Shown here: positions 62,824-64,000 of the stretch, piece after piece | Layout: each line of letters opens with the position of its first letter | Numbering within the stretch: position 1 is the stretch's first letter | Assembly (NCBI GenBank): GCA_037127315.1 | Contig: JBBBDQ010001294.1 | Location: 271,001-335,000, forward strand | Source of the DNA: Ascarosepion bandense | Lineage: Eukaryota; Mollusca; Cephalopoda; Sepiida; Sepiidae | Direction: 5' to 3' | DNA length: 64,000 nucleotides | Notes under the pieces: generated by a model | Database searches by the model: none | Told to the model about the DNA's origin: nothing | Seen by the model: the letters and a program-made list of their open reading frames with translations, nothing else | Translations under genes and position numbers: made by a program

Positions 62824-63302
62824 TTTACAAAGCAATAGTAAAAGACTTTAAAGGTCAAAACAAAACATATTTGGGATCAACCAAAGATATTTTTAAGATT
62901 AGATGGAATAACCACAAGTCTGCATTTTAACAAGAAAACTTAAAAAATTGTACAGAATTGTCTAGGCACATGTCGAAATTGAAATTAAAATATGGAAAAA
63001 ACCCAGACATAACGTAGAGTATAATAAAAACAACCAAGCGTTACAACAGTGGCAAAATCTGTAGATCAATAAATACTTTCCAAAAAGCTCAAAATTAAAC
63101 AAAATTTTCAATAGGAATACAATCAAACTGAGTTATAGCTGTACTAGTAATTTAGAAAATTTTATAAAGAAACAAAACACCAGAAAACTAAATAGCAATG
63201 TACAAAACAAAATCATTAATAAGGAATGTAACTGTTGGGACAAAAATAAATGTCCACTTCAAGGACTTTGTAATACAAAAAAAGTTATTTACAAAGTAAT
63301 AG
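62824..63302 (+). repeat. Tandem repeat of element G fragment, unit 1 (464 bp)
   Basis: Unit from TTTACAAAGCAATAG (62824) to the next TTTACAAAGTAATAG (63288). It contains coding relics KHIWDQPKIFLRLD, then in another frame INKYFPKSSKLNKIFNRNTI, KLSYSCTSNLENFIKKQNTR and CNCWDKNKCPLQGLCNTKK. This is the segment just before the GIY motif in element G. Confidence 0.75.
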
Positions 63303-63612
63303 TCAGTCAGTCAGTTAAGTGCCATACGTGATACACGCTTGGGTGATCATGTCTCGAAAGAGACATGACTGACTGGGCACAAGATTATCCCGCAGTAGGT
63401 TGCCATTGCTTTCTGCGGTAGACTGGTTGCCGACCAAGGCTATAGAACCCAATCTGTCCTACTATTTAAACCATAAGTGAAAGGAAGAGATGGATTAATA
63501 GCTTTCCCAAGGGTATTTGCGCATAAATGAATACAATGGATTCAACTGGAATTCGAACACGGCTCCCCGGTTTCTCGTTCCGAGCCGATATCCACTGTAC
63601 CACAATGCACAT
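63303..63612 (-). mobile_element. SINE-T3, full length, best preserved, minus strand
   Basis: The reverse complement starts GTGCATTGTGGTACAGTGGA (A-box region) and GTGTTCGAATTCCAGTTG (B box TTCGAATTCC), body CCCTTGGGAAAGCTATTAAT, CTACCGCAGAAAGCAATGGC, GAGACATGATCACCCAAGCG, and tail (CTGA)n. It splits unit 2 of the 464-bp tandem repeat between AATAG and AAATGACTTAAATG. Confidence 0.88.
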
Positions 63613-64000
63613 AAATGACTTAAATGTTAGAACAAAACATATTTGGGATCAACCAAAGATATTTTTAAGACTTGATGAAATAACCACTAGTTTACATTTA
63701 AACTTGAAAACTTTAAAAATTGTACACAACTGTCTAGGCACATGTCGAAATTGAAATTAAAATATGGAAAAAACCCAGACATAACGTAGAGTATAATAAA
63801 AACAACCGAGTGTTACAACAGTAGCAAAATCTGTAGATCGATAAATACTTTCCAAAAAGCTCAAAATTAAACAAAATTTTCAATAGGAATACAATCAAAC
63901 TGAGTTATAGCTGTACTAGTAATTTAGAAAATTTTATAAAGAAACAAAACACCAGAAAACTAAATAGCAATGTACAAAACAAAATCATTAATAAGGAATG
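63613..64000 (+). repeat. Tandem repeat of element G fragment, unit 2 (runs off the edge)
   Basis: Resumes AAATGACTTAAATGTTAGAA after the SINE and continues collinear with unit 1 to the window end. The first 110 bases differ from unit 1 by roughly 20 percent, whereas from CACATGTCGAAATTGAAATT onward only about five differences are seen in 270 bases. Confidence 0.75.

Overview
The window looks like intergenic or intronic DNA of an animal, most likely a coleoid cephalopod such as an octopus. The evidence is three recurring tRNA-derived SINE families, several non-LTR retrotransposon families of the kind common in molluscs, Penelope-like elements, Tc1/mariner and hAT transposons, and dozens of (TA)n, (CA)n and (GATA)n arrays in an AT-rich background. 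The lineage is an inference from remembered repeat character, with no database check. I found no host protein exon, no intact tRNA or rRNA gene and no bacterial feature. Nearly all coding-looking sequence is transposon-derived and most of it is broken.

Layout. 1-8.2 kb: LINE-A pseudogene, a 32-bp minisatellite, a Penelope GIY-YIG relic, SINEs and LINE-B ends. 8.2-9.8 kb: a complete Tc1 transposon with long IR/DR termini and exact TA duplications. 9.9-11.1 kb: a palindrome with 440-bp arms. 11.2-18.9 kb: Penelope and LINE ends, a 167-bp triplet repeat, SINE-T2 dimer, inverted-repeat elements and a hAT MITE with an 8-bp target duplication. 18.9-24.8 kb: a nest in which a mariner flanks a nearly full-length I/Nimb-like LINE (minus strand, ORF1 with zinc knuckles, ORF2 with endonuclease and RT), itself cut by a LINE-B fragment. 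24.9-26.4 kb: a decayed second Tc1 carrying a small insertion flanked by TTAA. 27.3-28.9 kb: LINE fragments, one with its 3' end tandemly repeated.

29.5-35.5 kb: a large GATA/TATC field into which a young 2.9-kb LTR retrotransposon has inserted. Its 427/428-bp LTRs differ at about eight positions. It has no gag-pol but keeps one open frame for a small membrane protein behind a good splice acceptor. 37.4-39.1 kb: decayed LINE RT. 41.0-43.2 kb: an RNase H-bearing Nimb-like LINE inserted inside a GIY-YIG element. 45.6-46.4 kb: Penelope C-terminus with a SINE inserted with an 8-bp target duplication. 47-57 kb: mostly SINEs, foldback repeats and microsatellites. 57.6-60.4 kb: a GIY-YIG element with terminal inverted repeats, one of which is split by a Penelope RT bounded by microsatellites. 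60.6-64 kb: another Penelope end, a third copy of the palindrome repeat, and a 464-bp tandem repeat of a GIY-YIG element fragment running off the right edge.

The genes here do not form a pathway. The connecting theme is layered transposition, with many elements bounded by TA-rich microsatellites and many arranged as inverted pairs that could form double-stranded RNA if transcribed. Family names LINE-A/B, SINE-T1/T2/T3, R1-R7 and element G are local labels used only in this annotation.
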